Below are positions 9,241 through 17,645 of a stretch of 64,000 bases of DNA, in pieces. The notes under the pieces were generated by a model. It worked only from the letters and a program-made list of their open reading frames with translations, made no database searches and was not told the origin of the DNA. Source of the DNA: Sphingobacterium thalpophilum (GTDB lineage: Bacteria; Bacteroidota; Bacteroidia; Sphingobacteriales; Sphingobacteriaceae). The stretch spans positions 4,216,001 to 4,280,000 of the forward strand of contig NZ_LR590484.1 of assembly GCF_901482695.1 (NCBI RefSeq), written 5' to 3'. Position numbers and translations under genes: made by a program. Within the stretch, counting starts at the first letter, position 1; each line of letters begins with the position of its first letter.

Positions 9241-9507
9241 GCTTTTATGCAGGCTTCATAATCTATTTATGTATAAACGATGATTTAAGAAAGGTAATCA
9301 AACGGCAACAGCGGAACTTGCCGGCAGCTTTCTCCCGGTAAGTATACCAGCAGACGAACTTGTGGAACCCAGCGTTGGCTATATACGTTGATCAAATAAT
9401 TTTGAAACTTAATACGAATACAAAGTATAGCCAGGTATCCCATTAAAAACGTTTATTTTTGAGTAACTTTAGTTAATGGTTGACTACTGCAAATTCATCA
9501 CTTAAAC

Positions 9508-10053
9508 ATGAATAATCTTTTACAGATCAGAGAACAATTAAAGCTGACATAGGAAGAATTGGCCGAAAAGTCGGGTATTAGCGTCAGGACAATACAGCGT
9601 ATCGAGGCGGGTCAGCCTCCAAAAGGATATACACTCAAGGCATTAATGAAGGCGCTAGAGGTAGAGGAGATGGATCTTATCAATATGACAGCAGTGCAAA
9701 TGGAAAATTCTGAAACTGTAAAATGGAATAAGATTATCAACCTTTCTGCACTGCCATTGCTGTTGGCTCCTCCGTTCAATGTGCTCGTTCCTTTGTTATT
9801 GATATATCTTAAAAAACAGTATAACATAGTTAATCGTCAGCTCATTTCTATTCAGATCCTTGCCACTTTGGTTGCCATTGTACTTTTTATATTTGTTTTG
9901 ATCCTCAATGACTGGCTGGAGGTTAAGAGTAAATTTATAGAACTCATTCCGCTCTTATGGATTTTTGCCAATGGAGTTATCATTGTCAGAAATGCTATAG
10001 CGATAGGCAGAGGTGCAAAACCACGTATTTGGCCAAATATCAGCATAATTTAG
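9508..10053 (+). pseudogene. XRE-family regulator with membrane tail, interrupted by in-frame amber
   Basis: From the ATG at 9508 the translation is MNNLLQIREQLKLT, then TAG (9550-9552), then EELAEKSGISVRTIQRIEAG. This is a textbook XRE/Cro-C1 helix-turn-helix in which the stop stands exactly where glutamine is expected (LTQEELA), so a single CAG-to-TAG change explains it. Downstream the frame stays open for 167 codons, with two or three membrane helices (ALPLLLAPPFNVLVPLLLIYL, ILATLVAIVLFIFVLIL). Restart at a TTG at 9559 would remove the first helix of the HTH. It is probably a recent pseudogene; stop-codon suppression is the alternative. Confidence 0.85.
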
Positions 10054-10148
10054 CATCTGTCGCGATATTGGCGGGTTATTGACGGGGGATTGGCGGCTCC
10101 TATATTTCAGTTATTTTGATCTGATAGCTTCTTTTGTGAAAAAAAATA

Positions 10149-11372
10149 ATGAAAAGAACTATGTTTCAAAAGAAATTAAGGTATGCTGGATACCCGGTAA
10201 AGCTGCTTATCGTTTTTACCGTATTGACGAATAACTGGGCTTACGCACAGTACCGTAAGATTATTAAGGCCACTGATGAAAAAGCGTTTATTGAAGACGG
10301 TAAACATGTAAAAATGGACTGGCGGCTTGATCCGACTATAATCCCTGACATATATTACGTTAATATTCCCGCAAAGAAAAGTACCGTAACTTTTAAAACA
10401 GATCAGGAGCAACTGATCTTTCATACAGAACCTGGTAAAAGTTATGATTTTAAAGTTTTATTGAACAACAAAGATACTTGTAATATCCGTATCGCCTCGA
10501 CACTGCCTAAAGATTTCCCGCGGATGCATGCAGCTGGAGACTATCCTTTACGTTTTCCTTTCAGGATGATCGGTTCGCGGATCTATTTTGACGGCCTGTT
10601 GAACAATAAAAAAGCCGTTATTCAATTTGATTTTGGCGCAGGCATGGGGGCTGTCAACAGAAACTCATCCGAGAAATTGGACTTGTCATTTACTTCCCAT
10701 GTAACAGTCAGTAATACCAACGGTGTGAATAAAACAAGAAATAGTATTGATAATCTGCTAAAGATCGGAGCTACCACATGGCAGGGGGTGCCGTTTGCCG
10801 AAGTTAGCAATATGGAGCCTTACGAAGATGTTATCATAGGTAATACTTTTTTCAGGAATAACGTCATTGAAATCGATTACGATAAGATGGAGTTTATTGT
10901 CCACAGTACTCTGCCATCGAAGGTAAAGGACTATAAAAAAGCGACAGTTTTCTTCGAACAAAATCGTCCGAAATTTAAGGCCCGTTTTGTTCACAATGGC
11001 AAAGAATATGATTTCTGGTTTTTATTCGACACCGGCCGGGACGGTACCATGCTTTTGGGAGAAGACTTTACGTCGAGAAATGGATATTGGGAAGAACTAA
11101 AGCCTCTTACCATGATCAATGGCAGAAAAATCATCCGCCTGAATGCAGAGATCGCAGGAGTATGGTTTAATGACATCGTTACCAATGCAGCGGACCCATC
11201 CAAACCGGGAGGAAGATCCAGTCTTTTTGGCAATCAGATCTTAAATCATTTCAATATTGTTCTGGACAATAAAAACGGTATGATCTTTTTAAAGCCCAAC
11301 AGTAGGCGCAACGAGCCCTATTCCGATTACAATAGCTATTTAAAAGAGATTGCAAAAATGCAGGGAAAATAA
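10149..11372 (+). CDS. secreted retropepsin-like aspartyl protease homologue
   Basis: A 407-residue protein with a signal peptide (about 1-34, NNWAYAQ). It contains two aspartyl-protease-like halves: an N-terminal strand FDFGAGMGAVN (about 161-171), where DFGA replaces the expected DTGA, and a second unit with an intact FDTGRDGTML (about 294-303). Both are followed by IIGNTFF- and LFGNQIL-type psi-loop motifs. Retropepsin-like secreted proteins of this type are common in Bacteroidota. With one aspartate motif altered, activity is uncertain. No operon partner is evident. Confidence 0.75.
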   Translation: MKRTMFQKKLRYAGYPVKLLIVFTVLTNNWAYAQYRKIIKATDEKAFIEDGKHVKMDWRLDPTIIPDIYYVNIPAKKSTVTFKTDQEQLIFHTEPGKSYDFKVLLNNKDTCNIRIASTLPKDFPRMHAAGDYPLRFPFRMIGSRIYFDGLLNNKKAVIQFDFGAGMGAVNRNSSEKLDLSFTSHVTVSNTNGVNKTRNSIDNLLKIGATTWQGVPFAEVSNMEPYEDVIIGNTFFRNNVIEIDYDKMEFIVHSTLPSKVKDYKKATVFFEQNRPKFKARFVHNGKEYDFWFLFDTGRDGTMLLGEDFTSRNGYWEELKPLTMINGRKIIRLNAEIAGVWFNDIVTNAADPSKPGGRSSLFGNQILNHFNIVLDNKNGMIFLKPNSRRNEPYSDYNSYLKEIAKMQGK

Positions 11373-11494
11373 GGTGTAGGTTATAGTAATCATTTACTCT
11401 TTTTTTTGCTAAAAATATTAGTATATTTGAGCCGTTGTTTTGAACGTTATAGGTTTTCGAGTATACAAGGCTTAATACTGGTATAGATGAAAAG

Positions 11495-11722
11495 ATGAAA
11501 GAGTTTATCATTAATTGTGAAATAGATGGGATACCCCAACAAATCGTGCTGGGCGAGCTATATGGTGGACGACGATATCATGTGTATATAAACAAACGTT
11601 TTGTGACCTCTGTCGTTTTGCGACATGGCGACTGGGTGATGTTGTGCAACAACCCGAGCTGGCTGACCACTGATGAACTTACGATCTTTGTTGAATACAT
11701 CAACGGTATACATTCAGACTAA
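11495..11722 (+). CDS. small hypothetical protein, 75 aa
   Basis: A 75-residue protein, MKEFIINCEIDGIPQQIVLG..., with alternating beta-strand character and no signal or membrane segment. Such small beta-rich proteins are frequent orphans in Sphingobacteriaceae; function unknown. It stands alone, 122 bp after the protease-like gene. Confidence 0.6.
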   Translation: MKEFIINCEIDGIPQQIVLGELYGGRRYHVYINKRFVTSVVLRHGDWVMLCNNPSWLTTDELTIFVEYINGIHSD

Positions 11723-11960
11723 CTTGTCGTCTCCGCCTATTTGTTGTAATAGGCCGAAATGGCAAAGATTTACTGAAATAAAAACTTGCCCGGGGATAAA
11801 TTGAATATAACGTGTATTCCATAGCTTAAGAAAAAAAATTGTTGAGTTATGTCTACCCTTTCTAAAGGTAAAATATAATGGTTAAATTTATACAGTACTT
11901 TTGAAGTGTATTATGTACTACAGGTGGCAAGGGTAACGAGCTCTGTAATAATTGTTTTTG

Positions 11961-12524
11961 ATGTTAGATATATTAATTAAACATATAGAAGAGGTAGTTT
12001 CGTTAACTCCGGAGGAGGCCGAATTCATTGTAAACCATTTTAAACTCAAAAGATATAAAAAGCATCAATTCATTATCCAGGAAGGTGATAAAGCGATTTA
12101 CCATTATTTTATCATATCAGGCCTGACCAAATTAGTGTATTTGGATCAGTCAGGAAAAGAGCATATCGTTTCATTTGCTATGGAAGATTGGTGGGAAAGT
12201 GATTTTTATGCATTCTATACTGGGACACCCGCGACTTTATCCCTGATCTGTTTGGAAGATACAACGGTACTTGCATTAAACAATGCCGATTATTTCAAAC
12301 TGTGTCAAGAAAGTCCTACCATGCAGCGGTTCTTTTTAGAAAAGGCAAACTTTGGATACCTAGGTATGCAACGCCGTGTGCTCTCTTCTTTGACGTTGAA
12401 TGCGGCACAACGTTATGAACAATTTCTTAAACAGTATCCGAAGCTTAGCAATAGGATTCCAAAAAGCCAATTAGCCGCTTATCTCGGAGTCTCAAGAGAA
12501 ACCTTGAGTAGGTTGAACCTGTGA
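11961..12524 (+). CDS. Crp/Fnr-family transcriptional regulator
   Basis: A 187-residue regulator with an N-terminal cyclic-nucleotide-binding-like beta-roll (about 20-115, FIIQEGDKAIYHYFIISGL) and a C-terminal HTH (about 150-187, IPKSQLAAYLGVSRETLSRL). There are no FNR-type cysteines. The ATG at 11961 is preferred over a TTG three codons earlier. A -7-like element TACTTTTG lies about 60 bp upstream. The inverted repeats just after it and ahead of the RidA gene suggest it controls that gene. In Bacteroidota such regulators often sense redox or electrophile signals; the ligand is unknown. Confidence 0.92.
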   Translation: MLDILIKHIEEVVSLTPEEAEFIVNHFKLKRYKKHQFIIQEGDKAIYHYFIISGLTKLVYLDQSGKEHIVSFAMEDWWESDFYAFYTGTPATLSLICLEDTTVLALNNADYFKLCQESPTMQRFFLEKANFGYLGMQRRVLSSLTLNAAQRYEQFLKQYPKLSNRIPKSQLAAYLGVSRETLSRLNL

Positions 12525-12530
12525 TATTTA

Positions 12531-12562
12531 TCACAGCAAAATTGTGAGGTTTATCAACCTCA
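12531..12562. promoter_or_regulatory. overlapping inverted repeats upstream of ridA-like gene
   Basis: Two inverted repeats overlap here: TCACA-N7-TGTGA (12531-12547) and TGAGGTT-TATC-AACCTCA (12545-12562). They sit between the Crp/Fnr gene and the RidA-type gene. They are candidate binding sites for the adjacent Crp-type regulator; the second could also fold as a small RNA hairpin. Confidence 0.45.
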
Positions 12563-12625
12563 TCTGCTAGCATTGTTTTTCAATTTTGTGTTGTTAAGAA
12601 TTTTACACAATTAATTTAAATCACA

Positions 12626-13015
12626 ATGGAAATTAATGCGACAAACCCATGGAAGTGGCAAGATGCCAGAAGTTACTCACAGGCTATCGAAGTTAAGAAT
12701 GCAGAGGGAACACTATATGTTTCAGGACAGACAGCAATCGATGACGATGGAGTATCTAGCACTGAGGACATGAAAACACAGTTAATAAAAAGCTTGGAAA
12801 ATCTAGAAAGGGTGATTACAGAAGCAGGTTACTCTTGCGGTAATATTGTTAGACTGAATATATATACAACCTCCACCCAAGAATTGTGGCCGCATTTTCC
12901 AGTTTTTCAGGATTGGATTGCCAAGCATGGAACGAGGCAGGCAACTACTTTATTAGAAGTCGTCAGTCTTTTCGAAACGTTAAAAGTTGAATTGGAAGCT
13001 ACCGTAGTAAAATGA
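12626..13015 (+). CDS. RidA/YjgF/YER057c family protein
   Basis: A 129-residue RidA-superfamily protein, close to the family's usual length of about 130. Typical motifs are LYVSGQTAID, IVRLNIYTT and a C-terminal VELEATVVK. RidA proteins hydrolyse reactive enamine/imine intermediates, but many paralogues have other or unknown roles. It follows the Crp/Fnr gene by about 100 bp, and the inverted repeats between them suggest that regulator controls it. Confidence 0.92.
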   Translation: MEINATNPWKWQDARSYSQAIEVKNAEGTLYVSGQTAIDDDGVSSTEDMKTQLIKSLENLERVITEAGYSCGNIVRLNIYTTSTQELWPHFPVFQDWIAKHGTRQATTLLEVVSLFETLKVELEATVVK

Positions 13016-13065
13016 TTAAGGATGCGGCCCAACAGGCTGATGTGTGAGACGGTCTTTTGATATCT

Positions 13066-13102
13066 GTAGCGTGCCTGCGCCGAGTAAGCGAAGGCACGCT
13101 AC
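13066..13102. repeat. perfect 11-bp inverted repeat / hairpin
   Basis: GTAGCGTGCCT (13066-13076) and AGGCACGCTAC (13092-13102) form a perfect stem, extended by CGC/GCG inside after one mismatch. There is no T-run. It lies between the RidA and DinB genes, 30 bp before the DinB start. It may be a REP-like palindrome, a regulator site or an mRNA hairpin. Confidence 0.6.
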
Positions 13103-13131
13103 ATGCCAATTTAAAGACAATAACTAGTAAA

Positions 13132-13614
13132 ATGGAACATACAAACTCATATTTTGAATATCAATATCGTTTGGTTCAAGGATCAAGAAAAACACTTTTT
13201 GATTATTGTAAGCGTATTTCGAATGAGAATTTTCTAAACCAGAACAGCTCTTTTGGGCGTGGAGGAAGCATCCGAAATCTGCTGGTCCATATCGCAAATA
13301 CCTATGAATATTGGATTGTTAAACATGCATTGGATAACGACATAGCCTTTACCGAATATACAAGCATAAATGACATAGATGCAGTAGTAGAAATGTTCGG
13401 GTTGATTGATACTGAAATTATTGATTTTTCCCACAGATACGAGTCTTCTAAACTTATGCCGATAGACTTAAAGCTAAACGGAGTCACAAAAACGACAACC
13501 CCATTGGAGCTGTTTACCCATGTGATCACACATGAGTTCCATCACAAGGGGCAAATTCTTTCGTTGAGTAGGCATTTGGGGTACGTGCCCATAGATACAG
13601 ATATCATTAGATAA
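13132..13614 (+). CDS. DinB/DUF664-like putative metal-dependent protein
   Basis: A 160-residue four-helix DinB-superfamily protein. The start at 13132 gives MEHTNSYFEYQYRLVQGSRK; the frame is open upstream but crosses the hairpin. Metal-site candidates are His in LLVHIANTYEYW and the motif THEFHHKGQI near the C-terminus, matching the DinB His triad. Relatives include thiol-dependent S-transferases, but many have unknown substrates. The Crp-RidA-DinB trio may be one stress unit. Confidence 0.88.
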   Translation: MEHTNSYFEYQYRLVQGSRKTLFDYCKRISNENFLNQNSSFGRGGSIRNLLVHIANTYEYWIVKHALDNDIAFTEYTSINDIDAVVEMFGLIDTEIIDFSHRYESSKLMPIDLKLNGVTKTTTPLELFTHVITHEFHHKGQILSLSRHLGYVPIDTDIIR

Positions 13615-13755
13615 CAAGAAGATGTATAATGAGTCATATGCAGTCGCGGGCAACATTCCTTATGCACCAAGACTGGATGTTAAATTTTGTCAATAGCAGT
13701 AACATTGCTGTACATACGGACAGATTCCGTGCCGGATCAACAAAGGATAGGGAGC

Positions 13756-13851
13756 ATCGATGTTTGAGATTTAGAATGTCGTGCTCAGCGATGAATTTGT
13801 CCGATTCAACGAGTTTACCCGTGTTTTGTCCAGGTGATTGCCCTAAGTTTG
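13756..13851 (+). promoter_or_regulatory. promoter with 21-bp spaced LytTR-type repeats (alpha/beta hydrolase)
   Basis: A direct repeat TGTCCGATTCAA begins at 13798, with a degenerate copy TGTCGTGCTCAG exactly 21 bp upstream (13777) and a weak third step at 13756. The last 21-bp unit ends at 13818. Precisely 25 bp later comes the -7 box TAAGTTTG (13844-13851), and the gene starts at 13875. The same geometry is found at 15559-15654, 20207-20302 and 23003-23098. Repeats on one face of the helix at two-turn spacing are the known mode of LytTR-domain DNA binding. Confidence 0.7.
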
Positions 13852-13874
13852 GTCTATAATCAAACATAAAAACA

Positions 13875-14822
13875 ATGAAAGCAATTACAAAATTTACAAT
13901 TACAGGCGTCTTATGTGCGGCTCTTTTTTCCACAATGGCCAATTCATGCCGCAACGACAATGATTTCCCAACTGATCAGGAGGCGATAGTGGTGAATCAT
14001 AACAACGCAAAGACAAAATTTATCAATGTAAAAGGAACCGATTTCGCCTACCGGAGCTGGGGGAAAGAGTGGGGGACTCCTTTGGTATTATTGCCCGGGA
14101 CCGGAGGTTCTATGGATGACTGGGATCCGGCAGTGACTGATGGACTGGCTAAGCAATACCAATTGATCATATTCGATAATAAAGGCGTTGCCTCGTCCAA
14201 AGGAAATACTCCCAGCACGGTACAGGCAATGGCCAACGATGCCATTGATTTTATCAAAGCCATGAATCTTGGGAAAGTCAATATTATGGGGTTCTCCATG
14301 GGGGGATTTGTGGCACAAAGAATCGTTCTGACCGAGCCTGCACTGATCAATAAAATTATTTTAGTCGATAGCGGACCTAAAGGTGCGATCGGCCTTGCCA
14401 ACTTGCCGAATATTATCGCTGGAAGTGCAGGGCTAAGCCCAGAACAATCCTATCTGAAATTCGGATTTACGGATTCACAGGTAAGCATTTCGGCGGGTAA
14501 AGCCTCCTATGCCCGGGTGCATTTGCGTACCATTGACCGTGATCTTGCACTGAGCGATGCAACATCCGCTGCGCAATTTACCGCTGTACTAGCCTGGGCT
14601 CAGCCTGACCCAGAGGCGCTTAATGAGATCAAAAACATCAAAAAACCTGTGTTAATTGTTCACGGTGATAAGGATCTTCCCATCTCCGTGCAGAATGCGT
14701 ACAATATGAAACAGAATTTAGAAAATGCCACACTTTTAGAGTTTGCTGATTCGGGTCACGCAGCTTTCTATCAGAATTATGAAGCATTTTTGGGAAAAGC
14801 AGTCGCATTTTTGGCTAAATAG
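13875..14822 (+). CDS. alpha/beta hydrolase, exported (lipoprotein-like)
   Basis: A 315-residue alpha/beta-hydrolase-fold protein with an N-terminal signal and probable lipobox (MANSC, Cys near 25). The nucleophile elbow is GFSMGG (Ser about 137), the oxyanion region LPGTGGSMDDW, the acid D in HGDKDLPI and the histidine in DSGHAAFY, so the triad is complete. It belongs with haloperoxidase/esterase-like hydrolases; the substrate is unknown. It has its own LytTR-type promoter, grouping it with the detoxification genes downstream. Confidence 0.92.
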   Translation: MKAITKFTITGVLCAALFSTMANSCRNDNDFPTDQEAIVVNHNNAKTKFINVKGTDFAYRSWGKEWGTPLVLLPGTGGSMDDWDPAVTDGLAKQYQLIIFDNKGVASSKGNTPSTVQAMANDAIDFIKAMNLGKVNIMGFSMGGFVAQRIVLTEPALINKIILVDSGPKGAIGLANLPNIIAGSAGLSPEQSYLKFGFTDSQVSISAGKASYARVHLRTIDRDLALSDATSAAQFTAVLAWAQPDPEALNEIKNIKKPVLIVHGDKDLPISVQNAYNMKQNLENATLLEFADSGHAAFYQNYEAFLGKAVAFLAK

Positions 14823-14870
14823 TTCATATCGCACAGCTGTTTCAATCGCCAATAGCCTATTTCTAGGTGT

Positions 14871-14920
14871 AAACAATAAGGGTAGATCATGATAAAGATG
14901 ATCTACCCTTATTGTTTTTA
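14871..14920. terminator. strong bidirectional terminator
   Basis: A perfect 20-bp stem (14871-14890 against 14898-14917) with a 7-base loop, flanked by A-rich and T-rich sequence. It lies between the plus-strand hydrolase and the minus-strand ohr gene and could end transcription from both sides. Confidence 0.88.
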
Positions 14921-15070
14921 GCGATTTCCATTTGAAAGAGCTTCAACATTTCCTCAGGCAACTATGGCTGTTGCCGTCAATATCACCTCAGACATTAGCT
15001 CTCTTGGCTAGTCACCAAGTCCTGTAGAAACCATCTGAAACCAGCGAAAGACGAGTCTCAGTCGCTCAGA

Positions 15071-15487
15071 TTAGATGAGTGTTGTGGAAACGTTGATATT
15101 GCCTCTTGTTGCCTTGGAATATGGACAGGTCTGGTGGGCAAGCTGGATAAGCTGCTCCGCAATGGCTTTATCAATTCCGGGAAGGCTGATATATAACCTA
15201 GCCTGTAATAGGTAGGCCTCACCTGTCATTCCTAAATCTATCTCCGCATCCACAAACGTTTCTTTGGGCAATATTGTTCCTAGTTTTTTTGCCGCCAGCC
15301 CTAGCGCACCGATATAACAGGCTGACCAGCCAGCTGCAAAAAGCTGCTCAGGATTAGTTCCTTTGCCAGATGATCCCGGTGCTGAAAGTACAATGTCCAA
15401 TTTTTCGTCGCTACTTTTAGCGCTTCCTGCTCTACCGCCAATTGTGCGGGTTTTTGCTGTGTACAATACTTTTTCGATGTTACTCAT
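15071..15487 (-). CDS. ohr: organic hydroperoxide resistance protein (Ohr/OsmC family)
   Basis: A 138-residue Ohr-type peroxidase that reduces organic hydroperoxides. Two conserved cysteines are present, Cys57 (GWSACYIGAL) and Cys121 (HQTCPYSKATRGN), together with the Ohr N-terminal pattern YTAKTRTIGGRAG and the Arg that orients the active site. Length matches the family. Regulation is by a promoter with three 21-bp spaced TGTCCG-type repeats upstream (15592-15654), not by a neighbouring OhrR, which is absent. It is the best-understood member of the putative LytTR regulon and points to peroxide or lipid-peroxide stress. Confidence 0.95.
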   Translation of the reverse strand: MSNIEKVLYTAKTRTIGGRAGSAKSSDEKLDIVLSAPGSSGKGTNPEQLFAAGWSACYIGALGLAAKKLGTILPKETFVDAEIDLGMTGEAYLLQARLYISLPGIDKAIAEQLIQLAHQTCPYSKATRGNINVSTTLI

Positions 15488-15558
15488 GTTTTCGTTGTTT
15501 TGTGGTTTAAAATTTATTGATTCTCATTTTCAGTCCGCATTACGGTATCTGATGCTTA

Positions 15559-15654
15559 CAAAGAGAGCATAAAATACGCCCCGATCACAGTGAAAACTGT
15601 GGCAAGCGGACATATTAACAGCTGAGACGGACACCTAAAATAATGAAGCAGGCA
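15559..15654 (-). promoter_or_regulatory. ohr promoter with three 21-bp spaced repeats
   Basis: On the minus strand three 21-bp units start TGCCTGCTTCAT, TGTCCGTCTCAG and TGTCCGCTTGCC (15634-15654, 15613-15633, 15592-15612). A 25-bp spacer follows, then TCTCTTTG as the -7 box (15559-15566). No good -33 box is seen, as expected for an activator-dependent promoter. Confidence 0.7.
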
Positions 15655-15693
15655 TCGGCCTTCGCAGTAATTATGCTCTGGGGGGGGAGTGCA

Positions 15694-15726
15694 TAAAAAA
15701 ATGCCACTGGGCTCACAGTGGCATTT
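15694..15726 (-). terminator. terminator after LytTR two-component operon
   Basis: An 11-bp perfect stem AAATGCCACTG / CAGTGGCATTT with a 6-base loop, followed on the minus strand by a run of T. It lies just after the response-regulator stop and isolates the ohr promoter from upstream transcription. Confidence 0.88.
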
Positions 15727-15760
15727 AAGTACATTTACAGGGGCGTCGCTGGAAACCGGA

Positions 15761-16525
15761 TCAACGGTCTTCGAGCCAGTTCAGGAACAGCGAGGTTTTA
15801 TCCTTTCCGATCAAAAGCTTCTCCGCTGTAGGTACGGTCAATTTCACAAACAGCTTTCTTCCAAAATAATGCTCGACTTCTTTGACTGCAGCGAAGTTGA
15901 TCAGGTATTGCCTGTTGAGTCTAAAGAATTGCTTGCTTGAGAGCAATCCCGCCAAATGATCCAAGGACTGATTGACGTCATATTCTTCCCCCTTAAAGGT
16001 GATCAGGGAAGGAGACGTATAATTGATATAGATATACGCGATATCTTCTGTTTTGACTGTCAGGTACTTATTATTCTTGAACACTAGAAAGCTTGTCTTT
16101 TTATTTTCTCCGCCACTGATCCTTGTCAGCAGTTCGGTAAGGTCATTTTCGGACACCTTTTGAAATATATTTTTGAAGTTATCCACTTTTTCAAAAGCAT
16201 TTTTGAGATCTTGCTCCGAAAACGGCTTGAGTAAATAGTCAATTCCATTTTCCTTGATCGCTTCCATGGCATACTCCCCAAAAGCTGTACAAAAAATAAC
16301 AGGACATACAATCTTCACAGATTTAAAGATGTCAAAGCTGATTCCGTCAGACAGCTGGATATCCATAAAGATCAGATCAGGACTGGCGTTATTTGACAGA
16401 TAGTCAATCGCCCCCTCAACACTCTGGATCTTGGCAAGGATACGGGAATCAGGACGTAGTTTTAAGATCAGATTTTCAAGCGAGCGTGCAGCCTTGACTT
16501 CATCTTCAATGATTAGGATGTTCAT
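15761..16525 (-). CDS. LytTR-family response regulator
   Basis: A 254-residue LytR/AlgR-type regulator. The receiver domain (1-118) has the acidic pair ED at 7-8, phospho-acceptor Asp55 (LIFMD) and the conserved Lys in LLKPF. The LytTR DNA-binding domain spans about 150-254 (FFRLNRQYLINFAAV, LTVPTAEKLLIGKDK). It overlaps the sensor kinase gene by 20 bp, so the two are translationally coupled. LytTR proteins bind direct repeats about two helical turns apart, and four promoters nearby carry such repeats. It is inferred to activate ohr and the hydrolase operons. Confidence 0.95.
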   Translation of the reverse strand: MNILIIEDEVKAARSLENLILKLRPDSRILAKIQSVEGAIDYLSNNASPDLIFMDIQLSDGISFDIFKSVKIVCPVIFCTAFGEYAMEAIKENGIDYLLKPFSEQDLKNAFEKVDNFKNIFQKVSENDLTELLTRISGGENKKTSFLVFKNNKYLTVKTEDIAYIYINYTSPSLITFKGEEYDVNQSLDHLAGLLSSKQFFRLNRQYLINFAAVKEVEHYFGRKLFVKLTVPTAEKLLIGKDKTSLFLNWLEDR

Positions 16526-17537
16526 ATAGTATAGGAAGTTTTATCGTAAATGTATCATTTGTTTTGAGAATTACGATCTCTTTATCGGTAAGGAGAAGGT
16601 AACGTTGATTAATGTTTTTGATGCCGAGACCAGTGGAAGACTCTGGAATTTTTCTTTCTTGAAGGTTGTTCTCAACAACGAGATAGTCGGCTTCACGGTA
16701 TAGCCGGATATGAAGCGGCTTCTCGAGCGAAACGATATTGTGCTTGATACAGTTTTCTATCAATAGCTGAAGCGTAAAAGGAGGGATGAGGGTCTCAGCG
16801 AGTTCAGCCCCCAAATTTTGCGTAACCAGCAAGCCTTCCTCAAAACGTGCTTTCAGTAAGTAAATGTAGGATTCCATAATCGCCAGCTCTTGCTTTAACG
16901 GGAGAACGTTAAGCTTGAGACTGTCTAGGGTAAATCTATAAAAATCAGCTAGTTTTATGATAAATTCTGAAGACTGGCCATCGTGGCTATCCACCATATA
17001 TTTTAAGGTGTTGAGGCTATTAAAAAGAAAATGTGGATTCACCTGCTGCTTTAGGAGCTCATATTGCGCTTCAAGGTTGGCAGCCATGGAACGTTCGAGC
17101 TCACGGACAACCTGCTGGTTGAGGTGTGTCTGGTATAAAATGTGGATAAACATGTAAAATGTCAAATTGATCAGTATACCCCTGACTTCATACATGAGCA
17201 TTTTGGGGCCGAAATTTAAATGCGAAAGGATATAATACTGAAGCGATGACAACAGAAACATCAGCACGAGTCCGACACCAAGCCCCTTAAAGAGCTGCGA
17301 GGAGATCACACTTTTGCGCCCTGTTTTTTTTGTGTACGCAGGTATCGTGTATATATTATAATACCAGATCAATAATGCAAAGCCTGATGTGACGGCAAAA
17401 TCAGCAATACCTTCGGCCGGATCAAAATGATGATCAACAATCTTTGGTATCGACGTTAATATTCCCAGTGAAATGGAGCTGATCCATATTAAACGGTTTG
17501 AGATCCTAAAGGGAGCTTGCTTCTTAGGCTTAAACAT
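16506..17537 (-). CDS. LytS-type sensor histidine kinase
   Basis: A 343-residue kinase of the His_kinase (PF06580) family. Four hydrophobic segments fill the N-terminal 135 residues. They are followed by the phospho-acceptor region QQVNPHFLFNSLNTL (His169) and a C-terminal HATPase with N-box LLIENCIKHN and G-box STGLGIKNINQRY. There is no extracytoplasmic sensing domain of note, so the signal may be sensed in the membrane. It is the partner of the overlapping LytTR regulator, and both are probably transcribed on from the hydrolase gene upstream. Confidence 0.94.
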   Translation of the reverse strand: MFKPKKQAPFRISNRLIWISSISLGILTSIPKIVDHHFDPAEGIADFAVTSGFALLIWYYNIYTIPAYTKKTGRKSVISSQLFKGLGVGLVLMFLLSSLQYYILSHLNFGPKMLMYEVRGILINLTFYMFIHILYQTHLNQQVVRELERSMAANLEAQYELLKQQVNPHFLFNSLNTLKYMVDSHDGQSSEFIIKLADFYRFTLDSLKLNVLPLKQELAIMESYIYLLKARFEEGLLVTQNLGAELAETLIPPFTLQLLIENCIKHNIVSLEKPLHIRLYREADYLVVENNLQERKIPESSTGLGIKNINQRYLLLTDKEIVILKTNDTFTIKLPILYEHPNH

Positions 17538-17645
17538 GATAATGAGATTTATAACGAAAACACGTTGAGGTAAAAATATTTAAATTTTAACCATAAACAA
17601 TAAAAAAAACTGCAGATCTTTATCTAGCGTATTCTTATCATACGA

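Noticed and set aside
13629..13859. ORFs on both strands ahead of the alpha/beta hydrolase gene
   Set aside because: The stretch is explained by the LytTR-type promoter; the frames have atypical composition and end within the promoter.
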